A stretch of 64,000 bases of DNA from Muribaculaceae bacterium (GTDB lineage Bacteria > Bacteroidota > Bacteroidia > Bacteroidales > Muribaculaceae): assembly GCA_022509065.1 (NCBI GenBank), contig JAFLTY010000006.1, positions 1 to 64,000 of the forward strand. The letters run 5' to 3'. The notes under the pieces are model-generated. The model searched no databases. It saw nothing but the letters and a program-made list of their open reading frames with translations, and had not been told where the DNA came from. Positions 25,973 to 35,217 of this stretch are shown in pieces; the first letter of the stretch is position 1, and each line of letters begins with the position of its first letter. The position numbers and the translations under genes were made by a program.

Positions 25973-26932
25973 ATGAACATACTTATTACCGGAATCCATG
26001 GCTTCGTAGGTTCTAATCTTGTAAAAGCCTTAAAGTCTGAGTATAATATTTACGGTCTTGATATCGTCGCTCCTGAAAAAGAGGGGATAATAAAAACTTA
26101 TTCATGGCAAGACCTTGAGGGAGATCAAATGCCGAAATTCGATGCAATTATTCACCTTGCTGGCAAAGCCCACGATACGAAAAACAAGTTGGCAGCAGAC
26201 TTATATTTCAAAGTAAACACCGACCTTACAAAAAAGACGTTTGATTACTTTACAAAACACCCTGAGATAAAGAAATTTATATTCTTCAGTTCTGTCAAGG
26301 CGGCAATAGATAAGGTACAGGGAGATGTTTTGACCGAGGACGTTGTTCCTTGTCCTGTTGGTCCCTATGGTGAAAGTAAGGTGAAGGCAGAAGAATATAT
26401 TCTGGAAAGATTAAAAAATAGTCCTGAACTATATATGGAACGCGATATTATAATTCTTCGTCCGTGTATGATTCATGGTCCGGGCAATAAGGGCAATTTA
26501 AACCTTCTATATAGCGTAATTTCAAAAGGAGTTCCATGGCCTCTGGGAGCTTTTGAAAACAGACGCACCTTCACGTCTATCGATAATCTTTCCTATGTCA
26601 TAGAAAAATTACTCACAACTGATGTCCCAAGCGGAATTTACAATATGGCTGATGATGATGCATTATCGACAAACGAACTTATAAATGTGATGTGCAATGC
26701 TATGAGTAAGAAAAGCTATATATGGAAGCTGCCGAAGGGGATGATAAGGTTTGGGGCAAGGATTGGGGATATTCTGCATTTGCCACTCAATACTTTCAGA
26801 CTCGATAAACTCACAGAAAACTATGTTGTGTCTAATGACAAAATAAAACGAGCATTAAACATAAAAAGTATGCCTATACAGGCTCGTGAAGGATTAACCA
26901 AAACCATTCAAAGTTTTCAATATCAACAATAG
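25973..26932 (+). CDS. NAD-dependent epimerase/reductase paired with the initiating transferase
   Basis: A 319-residue extended SDR: ITGIHGFVGSNL, IIHLAGKAHDT, FFSSVKAA, YGESKVKAEEY as the YxxxK motif. Proteins of this kind (WbpV/FnlC-like) often sit directly before a WbpL-type transferase and reduce a UDP-4-keto-6-deoxy-HexNAc to make UDP-QuiNAc or UDP-FucNAc. That needs a 4,6-dehydratase of the WbpM type, which is not in this window. It abuts the transferase gene with no gap. Confidence 0.82.
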   Translation: MNILITGIHGFVGSNLVKALKSEYNIYGLDIVAPEKEGIIKTYSWQDLEGDQMPKFDAIIHLAGKAHDTKNKLAADLYFKVNTDLTKKTFDYFTKHPEIKKFIFFSSVKAAIDKVQGDVLTEDVVPCPVGPYGESKVKAEEYILERLKNSPELYMERDIIILRPCMIHGPGNKGNLNLLYSVISKGVPWPLGAFENRRTFTSIDNLSYVIEKLLTTDVPSGIYNMADDDALSTNELINVMCNAMSKKSYIWKLPKGMIRFGARIGDILHLPLNTFRLDKLTENYVVSNDKIKRALNIKSMPIQAREGLTKTIQSFQYQQ

Positions 26933-27901
26933 ATGATTTTTGCAATTATTTTAGTTCTGCTGTTTCTTTTAGAAATAGCATACTTTCTTGTAGCAGATAG
27001 GTTTAATATTATAGACAAGCCTAATCTTCGGTCGTCGCATACGTCTGTAACGCTTCGTGGGGGTGGGATTGTATTCCTTTTAGGTGCGTGGCTTTGTGCC
27101 ATGTTCTTTGGAATGACTTATCCGTGGTTTCTGCTCGGTCTGTCACTTATTTCGTTGATAAGCTTTATCGATGACATTCATTCGCTGCCGGATAGTCTGC
27201 GACTTGTCATCCAGTTCGTTGCGATGGGGCTTATGTTCTATCAGTTCGGTATTCTTAACTTGAACGATTGGTGGATGGTAATTATAGCCCTTATTGTTTC
27301 CGTTGGTATCATCAACGCCTACAATTTCATGGACGGTATCAACGGTATAACCGGAGGATATTCGATTGCCGTGTTGGTGCCTCTTTTATATTTGAATAGC
27401 AAGTTTGATTTTATAAGTCAGTCTTTTCTGTATGTAACCGGACTAAGCCTACTTGTTTTCTGTTTCTTCAATTTCCGCAAAAAGGCAAAATGCTTTGCAG
27501 GTGATGTGGGCTCGATTAGTATAGCATTTATACTCCTATTTGCCCTTGGCAGACTTATTCTGCAAACCGGTGATTTGTCATACTTATGCTTACTTGCAGT
27601 ATATGGTGCCGATGCAATTCTCACAATATGCCATCGAATACAATTGCATGAAAATCTTGGCGAGGCACATCGAAAGCACGCTTATCAAATTATGGCAAAC
27701 GAATTGAAGATACCGCATGTGACAGTATCTTCTTTTTATATGGTTTTGCAACTTATAATCTCTGCCGGTCTTGTTTTTCTTCCGATTAATCATTATCTGT
27801 ATCTCGGCATTGTCATATTGGTTTTAGTCATAGCTTATATTCTCTTCATGAAGAGAAACTATGTTCTGCATGAGCAGTACTTGAAATCAAAAGCATTATA
27901 A
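26933..27901 (+). CDS. MraY/WbpL-family initiating sugar-1-phosphate transferase
   Basis: A 322-residue polytopic membrane protein with about ten helices and the MraY superfamily motifs: FIDDIHSLP, NAYNFMDGINGITGG, FAGDVGSI and the C-terminal HENLGEAHRKHAYQ. It transfers a UDP-linked HexNAc-1-phosphate to undecaprenyl phosphate, starting repeat-unit synthesis. Like WcfS in B. fragilis loci, it is encoded near the end of the operon. Confidence 0.92.
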   Translation: MIFAIILVLLFLLEIAYFLVADRFNIIDKPNLRSSHTSVTLRGGGIVFLLGAWLCAMFFGMTYPWFLLGLSLISLISFIDDIHSLPDSLRLVIQFVAMGLMFYQFGILNLNDWWMVIIALIVSVGIINAYNFMDGINGITGGYSIAVLVPLLYLNSKFDFISQSFLYVTGLSLLVFCFFNFRKKAKCFAGDVGSISIAFILLFALGRLILQTGDLSYLCLLAVYGADAILTICHRIQLHENLGEAHRKHAYQIMANELKIPHVTVSSFYMVLQLIISAGLVFLPINHYLYLGIVILVLVIAYILFMKRNYVLHEQYLKSKAL

Positions 27902-27903
27902 AT

Positions 27904-28293
27904 ATGATACTTAATAACGAGTTGTTGGATAAAATAACAACAGACGCTGAAGCTTCTCCACGGTTGAGAATGAACTATAATTTGCATGAGAGCCTCGAGT
28001 CAAAAGCGCAACGACTACTTAACGTGTTGTTGCCGGGTACTATATTACCCGTGCATCGTCACACGCATACAGCCGAAACATATATTCTTCTTCGAGGAAA
28101 AATGTTTGTCGTATTCTATAATGATCTTGGAGAACAAATAGAGCGCTATCTTCTTGATCCACAAATTGGGAATTACGGCGTACATATTCCACAAGGACAA
28201 TGGCATACAGTCGAAGTCATAGAGCCGTCCACAATATTTGAAGTCAAGGACGGTCCATATACACCTCTCCATCCGGAAGACATACTCTACTGA
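27904..28293 (+). CDS. WbuC-family cupin
   Basis: A 129-residue small cupin. The metal-site His residues of the cupin motif are present in LPVHRHTHTAETYILLRGKM and in IPQGQWHTVEVI. WbuC-like cupins are found in O-antigen and capsule clusters; the exact reaction is not established. It is the last biosynthetic gene, 2 nt after the initiating transferase and 10 nt before the defective recombinase. Confidence 0.85.
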   Translation: MILNNELLDKITTDAEASPRLRMNYNLHESLESKAQRLLNVLLPGTILPVHRHTHTAETYILLRGKMFVVFYNDLGEQIERYLLDPQIGNYGVHIPQGQWHTVEVIEPSTIFEVKDGPYTPLHPEDILY

Positions 28294-28303
28294 TATTAAA
28301 TAG

Positions 28304-29518
28304 ATGTTTTTGATTACAACTGTTTTGCAGGGGACGCGGAGTAAGCGCTATCCGGATAGGCCGGGTAGGGTGTATCTGCGGATTGCCGGGCGTAGTGTGG
28401 CAACCGATGGAGGTCTGGTTAAGGAGTGCCGTACTGTTAGCACTAATATTATGCTCGCAAGCGGTGAGGCCATTGACGATGTCATTAACCGGCTGCGTCC
28501 ATTTGTAATGATGCTATATTTGATTATAGAAGGACGCATTGAAAATGGGGATGAGATAAGTCTCGATGATGTCGTGGCTGATTTCCGCAGATGCATAGAT
28601 GGTGAGATGTCGATGAGAAAGATAATAGACGAGGCGCAGGCCGGTTTCACTATTCGAACCGATATTGTTAGGTTGGGTAACGATTTGAAAAGACATTTCA
28701 AATTGGTTTGTCCAATAAAGCAAGACTCTGCTAACTTTCTGAATTACATCGAAATTAAGGCGCGTCAATGTGTTGAGAACGGCCAAGACAGTACCGGGCG
28801 GTCTTATATGAGCTTGAAGAACAGTCTGTCAAAATTCGTGTCGGCTAATGTTTTGCCTTTTAGTCAAATAAACAAAGATTTTGTATCACATTACAGCGAC
28901 TGGCTTGAAGACAGCGGCGTACGGGCGAGCACGCAATCTTTTTATCTTAGAAATTTACGTACGATAGTGAATAGTGCCTCGGACGAAGGTTTGATTAATG
29001 TGCCGGCGAATTTTTTTCAAGGGTTGAATACGCGCGTGATTTTCAAACGGGATATAGAGGAACAGGTTATCCTTACGAAAGAGGCGCTCAAAAAAATTGC
29101 AGATGTTGATTTGTCTGACGACAAAGAGGCCGAGTTGGTGCGCGACATGTTCATGTTTGGGTTCTATTGTCGAGGTATGGAGTTGATGGAAATCATGACC
29201 TTGAAAAAATCATATATAAAGAATGGCATACTGAAGTACCGACGTCGGATGAAAGGTAACGAGCGAGTCGTTCCGTTGGATAACGCCGCATATGATATTC
29301 TGCAGCGTTACATAACATCGAACCGTAATTATATATTCCCGCTTTTAGAAAAATATATCGGATTACCGCATCATGCAATCGTACAGAAAGTCTATGCCAC
29401 GATAAAGAGGGTAGGAAAGAATGTGGGATTCCCGTCGCTCACATTCACTATGAATATAAGTTGTTGGCATAATCTAATGTCGCAAATCAAGGCATCCGAA
29501 ATCCTTTTCGGGACTTAG
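28304..29518 (+). pseudogene. tyrosine recombinase truncated in its catalytic domain
   Basis: A 404-residue reading frame of the same architecture as the recombinase at 9032: arm-binding and core-binding domains, then the catalytic domain with box I Arg (FYCRGMELME) and the RRRMKGNER loop. Where HxxRH is expected the sequence reads TMNISCWHNLM, so the second catalytic Arg is gone, and the frame stops about 20 codons later. The GH box and the nucleophile Tyr are missing, and neither of the other two frames downstream restores them. It should therefore be unable to recombine DNA. It could still bind, but I regard it as decayed. It closes the polysaccharide transcript before an intrinsic terminator. 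Confidence 0.85.
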
Positions 29519-29547
29519 GCAAAAGACCACTTTACATTTGGTTCTCC

Positions 29548-29593
29548 AAGAATCAGCCACTTATCTTTAATTTTAAGTGGCTGATTCTTTTTT
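29548..29593 (+). terminator. intrinsic terminator of the polysaccharide operon
   Basis: A 15-bp perfect stem (29548-29562 with 29575-29589, arm AAGAATCAGCCACTT) and a T-run through 29593. It lies 30 nt after the defective recombinase and before the converging rfbB copy. The remaining 85 nt to 29678 hold nothing recognisable. Confidence 0.93.
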
Positions 29594-29678
29594 ATTACAG
29601 TGAATTAATCCTTGACTTTATGTCAGTGCACCTGGCAATGTGGTCTGTGAGGAATTTATAGGGTTATTTTGTTGACTT

Positions 29679-30833
29679 TTAGCGGTTGGAGTACATCTTT
29701 TCGTAGTAGTCACGGTAGTCACCGGAGAGTATGCGGTCAGACCATTCGGTGTTATTCAGATACCAGGCAACTGTGCGCCTTATACCTTCCTCAAACTGGA
29801 AGTCTGGTTGCCACCCGAGTTCGGACTGCAGTTTACGCGAATCGATGGCATAACGCAGGTCATGCCCTGGACGATCGGTGACATAGGTGATAAGTGACTC
29901 GCTATGTCCCGGGGGATTTCCAAGCATTTCGTCGACAGTACGTATGATGGTTTTGACAAGGTCAATGTTTTTCCATTCATTTGAACCACCTATGTTATAT
30001 GTGTCCCCGATTTTCCCCTTATGGAAAATAAGGTCGATAGCGCGAGCATGGTCTTCTACAAATAGCCAGTCGCGAACATTCTCTCCTTTACCGTATACAG
30101 GTAGTAGCTTTCCTTGACGTATGTTATTAATAAACAGCGGGATTAATTTCTCAGGGAACTGGTAGGGTCCGTAATTGTTGGAGCAGTTTGTTACAATTGT
30201 AGGAAGCCCGTATGTGTCGTGGTAGGCACGGACAAAATGGTCGCTGGAGGCTTTTGAAGCACTGTACGGGCTATGTGGATTATATTTTGTGGTTTCAACA
30301 AAAAACTCCTCTCCGTAGGCTTTGTGCCCGGCGGATGAACCCGGGGTAGAGAAAGGAGGATTATGGCCTTGGCAGTCGGTAATCTCTAATGCGCCATAAA
30401 CTTCGTCTGTCGAGATGTGGTAAAAAAGCTTGTTGTTAAAGGAGTCAGGTGTACGAAGCCAATAATTCTTAGCCGATTCGAGGAGAGTCAAGGTGCCCAT
30501 AACGTTGGTGCGCGCGAAATCAAAAGGATTCATAATGGAACGATCAACATGACTTTCGGCGGCAAGATGGATTATGCCATCAACATCATAGCGTTCCATT
30601 ATGGCGCATATTTTTTCCAAGTCGCAAATGTCGGCTTTTATAAAAACATAATTGTCCCTATTTTCTATGTCGCGAAGGTTCTCCAAATTACCTGCGTAAG
30701 TTAGTTTGTCGACGTTGATGATGCGGTAGTCGGGATATTTATTCACAAAAAGACGTACAACGTGACTGCCGATAAAACCGGCTCCTCCGGTAACAATGAT
30801 ATTGCGAATAAACTTTTTTTCGTTTTCAACCAT
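29679..30833 (-). CDS. rfbB: dTDP-glucose 4,6-dehydratase, second copy
   Basis: A 384-residue RmlB paralog of the gene at 16032, with GGAGFIGS, LAAESHVDRS, HISTDEVYGAL and YSASKASSDH intact and the family-typical TDRPGHD. It is the second gene of a two-gene minus-strand operon with rfbA (6 nt gap). No rfbC or rfbD accompanies it, so its dTDP-4-keto-6-deoxyglucose may feed another deoxysugar or an rfbCD pair elsewhere. Confidence 0.97.
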   Translation of the reverse strand: MVENEKKFIRNIIVTGGAGFIGSHVVRLFVNKYPDYRIINVDKLTYAGNLENLRDIENRDNYVFIKADICDLEKICAIMERYDVDGIIHLAAESHVDRSIMNPFDFARTNVMGTLTLLESAKNYWLRTPDSFNNKLFYHISTDEVYGALEITDCQGHNPPFSTPGSSAGHKAYGEEFFVETTKYNPHSPYSASKASSDHFVRAYHDTYGLPTIVTNCSNNYGPYQFPEKLIPLFINNIRQGKLLPVYGKGENVRDWLFVEDHARAIDLIFHKGKIGDTYNIGGSNEWKNIDLVKTIIRTVDEMLGNPPGHSESLITYVTDRPGHDLRYAIDSRKLQSELGWQPDFQFEEGIRRTVAWYLNNTEWSDRILSGDYRDYYEKMYSNR

Positions 30834-30839
30834 GGACTA

Positions 30840-31730
30840 TTACTTATGTTGGTTATTCTCGGAGATGATTTGCATAAGATACTGGCCGTAATCGTTTTTT
30901 GCCATTGGTTCGGCGATTTCCCGTACTTTTTGTGCTGTGATCCATCCCTTACTGTAGGCTATGCCCTCTATGCAACCGACTTTCAGCCCTTGTCGGTTCT
31001 CGATCGCAGCAATATAGTCGGTAGCTTCTGAAAGAGACTGATGAGTTCCGGTATCGAGCCAAGCGAAGCCAGGACCAAGCAGCTGTATGTCGAGTCGCCC
31101 ATCGTTGAGATATGCCTGATTGAGCGCCGTTATTTCCAGCTCTCCTCGAGCGGATGGTGTCAATGTCTTGGCTTTATCAGCGACATCGCCGGGATAGAAG
31201 TACAACCCAACCACTGCGTAATTTGATTTTGGTAGTTTCGGTTTCTCTTCGATAGCAACACATTGGCCGTTATCGTCTAACTGAGCAACGCCATAACGTT
31301 GCGGATCTTTCACCCAGTAGCCAAAGATGGTAGCACGATTATTACGTTCCGCATCGAAGATAGCTTTTTCGAGCATAGGCACGAAAAAACTCCCATGAAA
31401 AATATTGTCTCCCAGAATAAGACATCCGGCTTCGCCGTCAAGGAATTTCTCACCGAGGATAAAGGCCTGCGCCAAGCCATCGGGCGACGGTTGTTCAATA
31501 TATGACATCCTGACACCAAAATCGCTACCGTCACCCAGCAACTCCTTGAAAAGTGGCAAATCGCGCGGGGTAGAGATGAGCAAAATTTCCCTTATGCCGG
31601 CCAGCATCAAAATAGAGAGAGGATAATAAACCATAGGTTTGTCATAGACAGGCAGCAGCTGCTTGCTTATTCCTTTGGTGATGGGATATAACCGAGTGCC
31701 GGAACCTCCGGCAAGAATGATACCTTTCAT
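30840..31730 (-). CDS. rfbA: glucose-1-phosphate thymidylyltransferase, second copy
   Basis: A 296-residue RmlA with [40 protein letters not shown] and [13 protein letters not shown]. It precedes the second rfbB. The pair lies outside the invertible-promoter operon and runs towards it, so dTDP-sugar supply would continue when the locus is OFF. A candidate promoter is at 31751-31781. Confidence 0.97.
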   Translation of the reverse strand: MKGIILAGGSGTRLYPITKGISKQLLPVYDKPMVYYPLSILMLAGIREILLISTPRDLPLFKELLGDGSDFGVRMSYIEQPSPDGLAQAFILGEKFLDGEAGCLILGDNIFHGSFFVPMLEKAIFDAERNNRATIFGYWVKDPQRYGVAQLDDNGQCVAIEEKPKLPKSNYAVVGLYFYPGDVADKAKTLTPSARGELEITALNQAYLNDGRLDIQLLGPGFAWLDTGTHQSLSEATDYIAAIENRQGLKVGCIEGIAYSKGWITAQKVREIAEPMAKNDYGQYLMQIISENNQHK

Positions 31731-31750
31731 ATAAAATAAGTTTATAGCCT

Positions 31751-31781
31751 CAAAATTACTAAAATAAATTGAATTCGCTAA
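31751..31781 (-). promoter_or_regulatory. candidate promoter of the second rfbA-rfbB pair
   Basis: Minus-strand -7 box TAATTTTG (31751-31758). The -33 position at 19 nt reads TTAG instead of TTTG (31778-31781), so the match is partial. A leader of about 15 nt would precede the ATG at 31730. Confidence 0.4.
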
Positions 31782-31951
31782 AGCCCGACAATAGAATCGT
31801 GATTGATAGCAACTTTATAGTTTGCCTTGAGTCTAAAATTATACTTAATGGAAGAGAAAATATGAACTTATTTTGTTTTAAGTATGTTATAATTTGGACA
31901 TAATATTTATTTTTGCAATTATTTTTGTTTAGTTCATCACATTATACGTCT

Positions 31952-33247
31952 ATGAAGAAACTTCGTTGTACCATCCCGGGGCTTTTCGTCTTATTTGCAT
32001 GCGCGGTAGTTTGTCTCAGTGTAAAAGCGTTGCCGACAGATACTGTTTATATCCCCGAACGTGCAGTCGTTCTTTATGGCGATGCCAAAAACGCCGATAG
32101 AGAGGTACTCGCCGTGTTCTATAGTCGTGAGAATCTTGCTTTCAGTGATCCTGACGCTCCACGTTTCCTACTTATGGATCGTCAAGGTAAGATAGCCTTT
32201 GGTGTGGGCGGGCAGCTGTATGGTACGGTAAATTATGATTTTGACGGTTCAATACCCGGTTCGGGTTTTAGTACATACGACATCAGTGTACCGGACAATT
32301 CCGTACAACACACCCGATTTGGAGGTGACCTCAGCCATTCAAGTCTTTTTATGAAACTTGTAGGGAAAGCTCCAAAGTTGGGGATGTATCAAGTTTATTT
32401 TCAGGCTAATTTCACCGGTAATAACGGTAAATATGGATTCATGCTCAAACAGGCCTATGTCAGCCTGGGACATTTTACAGCGGGTCTCACCAACTCGACT
32501 TTTATCGACGCTGCCACCAAAGCTCCAACAGTCGATACCGAAGGACCTTCCGGGCAAGTTTCGGCAAAAAACGTGTTGTTCCGTTATACATCACCCACAT
32601 ACAAAGGCTTTACCGCAGCCGCCTCGTTAGAGATTCCACAAACGACTTACACTACCAATGCCGTCACAGAAGCGTTGGCTGCGCGTTTCCCCGATATTCC
32701 GGTTTATATACAATATTCATGGAAGCCGGGACAACATGTTAGGTTATCAGGAATATTCCGTGATATGGCTTATCGCAATACACGCGTAGGCGCCAACCGG
32801 ATGGCACTTGGTTGGGGTTTACAGGTAAGTGCTATAGGTGACGTATGCGCTGGCGGTATGATCCAAGCATTCGGCCATGTGGCATACGGTCAGGGCATAG
32901 CAAAGTATATCAATGATCTGGCCGGAAATGGTTACGATTTGGTCCCAACATATTTAGGCAACCGCCTGACGGCTCCAGAAATGATGGGTTGGACAGTGGG
33001 CATGTATTACAACTATTCTCCTCAATTGTTCTTTACCGCTGCCTTCAGCCGGGCACAACTGTTCAATGTCCGCAGGCTCGGTGGTGAGACATATCAGTAT
33101 GGCCAATATCTCGATGTGAACGGTTTTTATAATTTTGACTCAAACTTTAGAGTAGGTGCAGAGTATCTCCATGGCTGGCGACACAACTTTGACGGAGAAG
33201 GCGGGTCGGCCAATCGTATCAATCTTTTGGTACAATATTCTTTTTGA
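31952..33247 (+). CDS. DcaP-like outer-membrane porin
   Basis: A 431-residue protein starting at the ATG at 31952, which gives a signal peptide (MKKLRCTIPGLFVLF to about residue 30); the frame is open from 31913. After a short N-terminal segment come alternating amphipathic strands and a C-terminal aromatic residue (LLVQYSF), the end signal of beta-barrels. The region FLLMDRQGKIAFGVGGQLYGTVNYDF resembles DcaP trimeric porins of Bacteroidales. The substrate is unknown. A -7 box TATTTTTG lies at 31908-31915 without a proper -33. Confidence 0.82.
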   Translation: MKKLRCTIPGLFVLFACAVVCLSVKALPTDTVYIPERAVVLYGDAKNADREVLAVFYSRENLAFSDPDAPRFLLMDRQGKIAFGVGGQLYGTVNYDFDGSIPGSGFSTYDISVPDNSVQHTRFGGDLSHSSLFMKLVGKAPKLGMYQVYFQANFTGNNGKYGFMLKQAYVSLGHFTAGLTNSTFIDAATKAPTVDTEGPSGQVSAKNVLFRYTSPTYKGFTAAASLEIPQTTYTTNAVTEALAARFPDIPVYIQYSWKPGQHVRLSGIFRDMAYRNTRVGANRMALGWGLQVSAIGDVCAGGMIQAFGHVAYGQGIAKYINDLAGNGYDLVPTYLGNRLTAPEMMGWTVGMYYNYSPQLFFTAAFSRAQLFNVRRLGGETYQYGQYLDVNGFYNFDSNFRVGAEYLHGWRHNFDGEGGSANRINLLVQYSF

Positions 33248-33323
33248 TGAACCAAATTCATTTATGGATGTTTCTATAATAGAAACACAAAAAAAATAAA
33301 CCTATATTTCAATTTAATTTACT

Positions 33324-34259
33324 ATGGATAGGAAGATATCATTTTCAGACGTGCAAAAAGCAGTCGACAACGCTTATGAAGCATATAAAAGCGTGAAAAA
33401 GGGCGAGATAGACTCTCGTGTTAAGGACTATGTTGATGCCAAGGATTTTGGTATCGCCGTTGTGTTAGCCGATGGCCGCATCGTTAAACGAGATAGCGCT
33501 GACAAGAAATTTGTCATCGGAGACATTGCACGTGTAGCTGTAGCGACCGCTTTGGCCTCTCAGTACACACCTGAGGAAATAGTCAAGAAATCAGGCACTA
33601 TGCCCAAAATTAAGCACAGTGAAGATGACCATAAGATAAAACTGCATATTAACAAACATGCACTGCGTGCCACAAGTGCTATTGAACCTACCGGCGACAG
33701 CGACGGCAAGTATAATCTTCTTGTTGACACACTTATCGACCTGACGGCTGGTGAGCCAGTGCTCAACGACAAAGTATATGAAAGCCTTACAAAAGAGGCG
33801 AACGAAATCAACGTCGTAGACCGTCTTGCCGAACGCGACTATGAACTCTATGACGACCCGGAATTGGTTGTAAATGTTTATAACAAACTTCGTTCATTGC
33901 AACTAAGTTCGGTTGAAGTAGCCACTATGGGAGCGACTATAGCTGCCGACGGTGTCAACCCTGTAAGTAAAGATATTGTCTTTGATGGTAGCAAAGCTGC
34001 CACCATAACGACATTGTTGGCAACTGTAGGAAACAAACGCCGTAAACGCGCACAGTTGATGGAGGTAGGTCTGCCCGTCGTCCATTCGTTTGGTGGAGGC
34101 GTCCTGGCCGTGCTTCCCGGATTTGGAGCAATAGCTGCATACGCCCCGGCAATCTGTGACGAAGTACATGCTTCGGCAAAAGGTTATCAGGCAATAGCTT
34201 CGATAGCAAAAGAGTTACAACTTAATATCTTTGCCAGCGCTCGTGTGAGTGTGGAATAA
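33324..34259 (+). CDS. glutaminase-fold protein lacking the Ser-Lys catalytic pair
   Basis: A 311-residue protein that aligns by eye with glutaminase A: the N-terminal FGIAVVLADGRIV, VYESLTKE, the VATMGATIAADGVNP segment, VGLPVVHSFGGGVLAVLPGFGAIAAY, and a final AKELQLNIF. In active enzymes a segment FSIQSISK holds the nucleophile Ser and the Lys three residues on. Here it reads FVIGDIAR, giving Asp67 and Arg70. The N-P-x-x-N-A-G substrate loop is also absent. I infer a catalytically dead homolog with a binding or regulatory role. It has no signal peptide. Earlier automated annotation would probably call it glutaminase. Confidence 0.8.
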   Translation: MDRKISFSDVQKAVDNAYEAYKSVKKGEIDSRVKDYVDAKDFGIAVVLADGRIVKRDSADKKFVIGDIARVAVATALASQYTPEEIVKKSGTMPKIKHSEDDHKIKLHINKHALRATSAIEPTGDSDGKYNLLVDTLIDLTAGEPVLNDKVYESLTKEANEINVVDRLAERDYELYDDPELVVNVYNKLRSLQLSSVEVATMGATIAADGVNPVSKDIVFDGSKAATITTLLATVGNKRRKRAQLMEVGLPVVHSFGGGVLAVLPGFGAIAAYAPAICDEVHASAKGYQAIASIAKELQLNIFASARVSVE

Positions 34260-34278
34260 ATTGAAACTGACATAAGCT

Positions 34279-34325
34279 AATGAGTGTCCCCGATGAAAGG
34301 ATTCCTTCCGTCGGGGACACTCATT
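34279..34325. terminator. bidirectional terminator between the glutaminase-like gene and lgt
   Basis: A 15-bp perfect stem (34279-34293 with 34311-34325, arm AATGAGTGTCCCCGA) with a 17-nt loop that can fold a small inner stem. It lies between converging genes. There is no T-run, so its call rests on stem strength and position. Confidence 0.75.
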
Positions 34326-34335
34326 AGTATGAAGG

Positions 34336-35175
34336 TTATTTTTTGTCGGGTGGAAAAGCGTTGGGGAAGTCTATGTGAATGCGTGGACGGCGCAGGGCAC
34401 GTATCCAGAAGAAAACTCCGATAATAATGAAGGGTATGCTGAGCAATTGACCCATATTTAACACCATGTCAGCCTCGAAAGCTTCCTGATCGTTTTTGAG
34501 AAACTCGATGAAAAAACGAGCAGTAAAAAGTACGGTCATAAAAACCCCGAAAATCAAACCGGGTCTCTCCTCATCGTTACGTTTCCAGTACATCCACATA
34601 AGGATGACGAAAAGAGCGAGATAAGCTATCGATTCGTAGATCTGGGTAGGATGACACGGAAGACCTCGTGTAGCGGCGTCGGTTCCTTTTACAAAGATAA
34701 ATGCCCATGGTACGTCGGTGGGATGACCGTATATCTCAGAGTTCATGAGGTTGCCGAAACGTATCATGGCTCCTACAAGCGCGATGGGTATGACCAGACG
34801 GTCGAATGTCCACATGGGCGACCGCTTTGAAGTGAAAAAAGAGAAACAGAAAACCCCCAGAATGACGCCTATGGTGCCACCGTGACTGGCAAGCCCACCA
34901 TGCCATATTTTAAGAATCTCCACAGGATGTTGGCTATAGTATGACCATTCATAAAAAAAGCAATGACCAAGACGCGCACCTATAACAGTACCGGCAACTG
35001 TCCAGATAAGCAAGGTGCCAAGCCAACGTTCGGGGGCTCCTTCGTGTTTGAAAATTTTTGCAACTATGTTAAATCCTATCCAGAAACCGATAGCAAACAT
35101 CAGCGAGTACCATCTTACCTGAATGAATGAATCTATCAGTAATGGATTTGGATCCCAAAGGACATATTGTAACAT
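34336..35175 (-). CDS. lgt: prolipoprotein diacylglyceryl transferase
   Basis: A 279-residue inner-membrane enzyme with seven helices that attaches diacylglycerol from phosphatidylglycerol to the lipobox Cys of prolipoproteins. Diagnostic stretches are HGGLASHGGTIGVI, RFGNLMNSEIYGHPTD and HPTQIYESI. It is the last gene of a long minus-strand run and ends at the shared terminator at 34279-34325. Confidence 0.96.
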   Translation of the reverse strand: MLQYVLWDPNPLLIDSFIQVRWYSLMFAIGFWIGFNIVAKIFKHEGAPERWLGTLLIWTVAGTVIGARLGHCFFYEWSYYSQHPVEILKIWHGGLASHGGTIGVILGVFCFSFFTSKRSPMWTFDRLVIPIALVGAMIRFGNLMNSEIYGHPTDVPWAFIFVKGTDAATRGLPCHPTQIYESIAYLALFVILMWMYWKRNDEERPGLIFGVFMTVLFTARFFIEFLKNDQEAFEADMVLNMGQLLSIPFIIIGVFFWIRALRRPRIHIDFPNAFPPDKK

Positions 35176-35217
35176 AAACGTTTTTATCTTCTATTGACGG
35201 GATGATATGCCACAAAG

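Noticed and set aside
33270-33286. 7-bp hairpin (GTTTCTA/TAGAAAC) between the porin and the glutaminase-like gene
   Set aside because: It is followed by an A-run on the plus strand, so it is not an intrinsic terminator for the porin, and no gene converges on it.
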